Below, piece by piece: positions 5,496-6,987 of a DNA stretch of 6,987 bases (position 1 is its first letter; each line of letters begins with the position of its first letter). Under the pieces are notes generated by a model, which saw nothing but the letters and a program-made list of their open reading frames with translations, had not been told where the DNA came from and made no database searches. Source of the stretch: Methanobacteriota archaeon (lineage in GTDB: Archaea > Halobacteriota > Halobacteria > Halobacteriales > Halalkalicoccaceae); the NCBI GenBank assembly GCA_022561895.1, contig JADFQH010000154.1, positions 1 to 6,987 on the forward strand. Reading direction: 5' to 3'. Made by a program: the position numbers and the translations under genes.

Positions 5496-5503
5496 CTTAA
5501 TGA
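5496..5503 (+). promoter_or_regulatory. weak TATA-like element before the PiT gene
   Basis: CTTAATGA in the 32-bp gap lies about 27 nt before the ATG at 5526, so a separate leaderless transcript is possible. Read-through from the upstream gene is equally plausible. Confidence 0.3.
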
Positions 5504-5525
5504 AGAAAACGTCGACTCTTCGGTG

Positions 5526-6725
5526 ATGGTCGACGTCGCTACCCTCCTGACGATCCTCATTGCCGCACTGGCGAGTCTGTTCATGGCGTGGTCGATCGGA
5601 GCCGGATCGAGCGGCTCGACCCCCTTTGCCCCCGCGGTGGGCGCGAACGCGATCTCCGTCATGCGTGCGGGCCTGCTCGTTGGTGTTTTCGGATTCCTGG
5701 GCGCAGTGTTGCAAGGACAGAACGTCTCCGAGACGATTGGAGGTGGACTGACCGTCGGCGCGCCACTGACGGCCGAAGCTGCCGCAGTTGGCCTGCTGAC
5801 CGCAGCGACCCTCGTAGCGATCGGTGTTTTTACCGGCTATCCGATTCCCACCGCCTTCACTGCCACCGGAGCAATCATCGGCGTCGGTCTCGCACTCGGT
5901 GGCGCGCCAGCGTGGGAGCAGTACCAGTTGATCGGTGCGCTCTGGGTTCTGACCCCCTTTGTCGGTGGCGCGATCGCGTACGCAACCGCGCTGTTGCTTC
6001 GCCACGACGCGATCGACGAACGGCTCTCGATCCCGTTTCTCGCGGGGGTCGTTGGCGTGTTGCTCGCGAACATCGAGTTTGCCGTCTTCGGTCCCGAAGA
6101 CACCGACGCGTCGCTCGTCGATGCCGTTGCTGACGCGAGCGCGCTGCCCGAGATAGCGGGTTTCGACCCCGCCACGCTCGCCGTCTCGCTGCTCGCCGGG
6201 GCGACATGCACGTTCGTCCTATGGCGTGAGATGAAGCGAAACGAAGCGCTCGGCCAGCGTCGCTTCCTGCTTATGATGGGCGCGCTCGTCGCGTTTTCGG
6301 CGGGCGGCAGTCAGGTCGGTCTCGCCATTGGTCCACTACTCCCACTGCTCGATCCCTATCAGGTGTCGGTGACGGCGATCCTCGTCGGCGGAGGGTTCGG
6401 TCTTCTCCTCGGATCGTGGACGAGCGCCCCTCGGATGATCAAGGCGATCGCACAGGACTACTCGGCGCTCGGACCGCGAAGATCGATCGCCGCACTGATC
6501 CCCTCGTTCGCAATCGCTCAGACCGCGATCCTCTTCGGTCTCCCGGTTTCTTTCAACGAGATTATGGTCAGTGCCGTGGTTGGGGCCGGTGCTGCCGCGA
6601 GCGGAGGTGGGGCCGGGGTGAGCAGGTCGAAAATGGGGTATACCGTCCTCGCGTGGGTCGGCTCGCTCACCCTCTCGATCGTGCTTGGCTACGGGATCTT
6701 GCGCCTCGTGCTCACGATACTCTAA
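5526..6725 (+). CDS. PiT-family inorganic phosphate transporter (divergent haloarchaeal type)
   Basis: This 399-aa integral membrane protein has about ten or more hydrophobic helices and an acidic extramembrane loop (about residues 189-215, GPEDTDASLVDAVADASALPE). PiT permeases move phosphate with a cation across the cytoplasmic membrane. The two inverted family halves are recognisable: AVGANAISVMRAGLLVGVFGFLGAVLQG (37-64) and FSAGGSQVGLAIGPLLPLL (257-275), then SAVVGAGAAASGGGAGVSRSKMGYTVLAWV near the C-terminus. The canonical GAND signature is altered in both halves: it is GANA at 39-42 and GGSQ at 260-263. This fits a haloarchaeal subfamily I recall as annotated PiT, and leaves substrate specificity less certain than for canonical PiT. 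ATG 5526 is preferred over the adjacent GTG at 5523 because it gives a normal N-terminus and fits the spacing to the upstream TATA-like element. It ends 4 bp before the stop of the convergent gene. Confidence 0.85.
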   Translation: MVDVATLLTILIAALASLFMAWSIGAGSSGSTPFAPAVGANAISVMRAGLLVGVFGFLGAVLQGQNVSETIGGGLTVGAPLTAEAAAVGLLTAATLVAIGVFTGYPIPTAFTATGAIIGVGLALGGAPAWEQYQLIGALWVLTPFVGGAIAYATALLLRHDAIDERLSIPFLAGVVGVLLANIEFAVFGPEDTDASLVDAVADASALPEIAGFDPATLAVSLLAGATCTFVLWREMKRNEALGQRRFLLMMGALVAFSAGGSQVGLAIGPLLPLLDPYQVSVTAILVGGGFGLLLGSWTSAPRMIKAIAQDYSALGPRRSIAALIPSFAIAQTAILFGLPVSFNEIMVSAVVGAGAAASGGGAGVSRSKMGYTVLAWVGSLTLSIVLGYGILRLVLTIL

Positions 6726-6729
6726 TGTA

Positions 6730-6987
6730 CTACTTGGCTTCTTCTAGCTCCTCGTCATCGGGGAGATCGATCGCTTCCGTCTCGACTCTGGCTTTCATGA
6801 TCCGCGTGTTTTCGACCTGCTCGACCGTGATCTCGACATCGTCGTAGGCGATGGATTCACCCTCTTCGACGAGACGGCCCGCGCGGTTGAAAATAAAGCC
6901 CGCGATGGTTTCGAACTCCTCGCCGGAGATTCGTTGCACTTCAAAGCGGACAACTTGCGGGTAGTCCTCCTGCAGGGGCGGCATATC
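6730..6987 (-). CDS. C-terminal part of CorC/CNNM (hemolysin-like, UPF0053) membrane protein, cut by window edge
   Basis: The frame is open through the right edge, so this is the 3' end of a longer gene; an ATG at 6984 is present but is probably internal. The visible residues form most of a CorC_HlyC transporter-associated domain: EEFETIAGFIFNRAGRLVEEGESIAYDDVEITVEQVENTRIMKARV. This domain normally follows a DUF21/CNNM membrane domain and a CBS pair. In the family, CNNM/CorC proteins are linked to magnesium or other cation efflux. An acidic tail (TEAIDLPDDEELEEAK) closes the protein. The stop TAG lies 4 bp from the convergent PiT stop, leaving no room for a dedicated terminator. A short stand-alone protein starting at 6984 cannot be excluded from this window. 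Confidence 0.8.
   Translation of the reverse strand, partial: DMPPLQEDYPQVVRFEVQRISGEEFETIAGFIFNRAGRLVEEGESIAYDDVEITVEQVENTRIMKARVETEAIDLPDDEELEEAK

Noticed and set aside
5118..6005. Minus-strand open frame of 295 codons
   Set aside because: It is antisense to the DUF5828-like and PiT genes, with low-complexity Arg/Ser/Gln composition and no family resemblance.
1..6987. CRISPR array, tRNA, rRNA or defence island
   Set aside because: No regularly spaced direct repeats, no tRNA-like cloverleaf and no defence-type domains were seen. Apart from the palindrome, the content is transport and conserved haloarchaeal genes.
1..6987. CTAG scarcity (only two copies noticed, near 173 and 6744)
   Set aside because: CTAG depletion is a known general trait of haloarchaeal genomes and is used here only as support for the taxonomic inference.

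Overview
The window looks like chromosomal DNA from a halophilic archaeon (class Halobacteria). The reasons are the high GC content, strongly acidic predicted proteins, short AT-rich TATA-like boxes about 27 nt upstream of start codons (the usual geometry of leaderless haloarchaeal transcripts), very few CTAG tetranucleotides, and proteins that read as haloarchaeal versions of their families. I cannot name the genus from sequence alone.

Layout. Positions 1-1293 (+) hold a small uncharacterised gene whose stop codon directly abuts an ArsA/Get3-type P-loop ATPase. A 142-bp promoter-bearing gap follows. Positions 1436-3331 (+) encode a CstA-family membrane transporter. Its stop codon overlaps the stop of a convergent minus-strand pair: a cupin gene (4355-3906) followed, through an ATGA overlap, by an uncharacterised 193-aa protein (3909-3328). 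A short divergent promoter region (4356-4430) separates the cupin from a 67-aa CxxC microprotein (4431-4634, +). Then come a DUF5828-like haloarchaeal protein (4684-5493, +) and a divergent PiT-type phosphate permease (5526-6725, +). The window closes with the C-terminal end of a CorC/CNNM ('hemolysin-like') membrane protein on the minus strand, cut by the right edge. Apart from the coupled pairs, this looks like ordinary core-genome housekeeping and transport content.

The most unusual feature lies inside the cupin gene. An 80-bp imperfect palindrome (3972-4051) with matched ends ATAAGGACTG/CAGTCCTTAT sits just downstream of cupin motif 2. It is read through in frame and adds about 26 residues (103-128), including a Cys-rich KDCCNC stretch, to an otherwise compact single-domain cupin. 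The equivalent register of the opposite strand is also open and encodes a closely similar peptide, so the element could be tolerated in either orientation. In these respects it resembles the Rickettsia palindromic elements, which insert in frame into protein-coding genes. I know of no named haloarchaeal equivalent. This window shows only one copy, so repetitiveness in the genome is a prediction to test.
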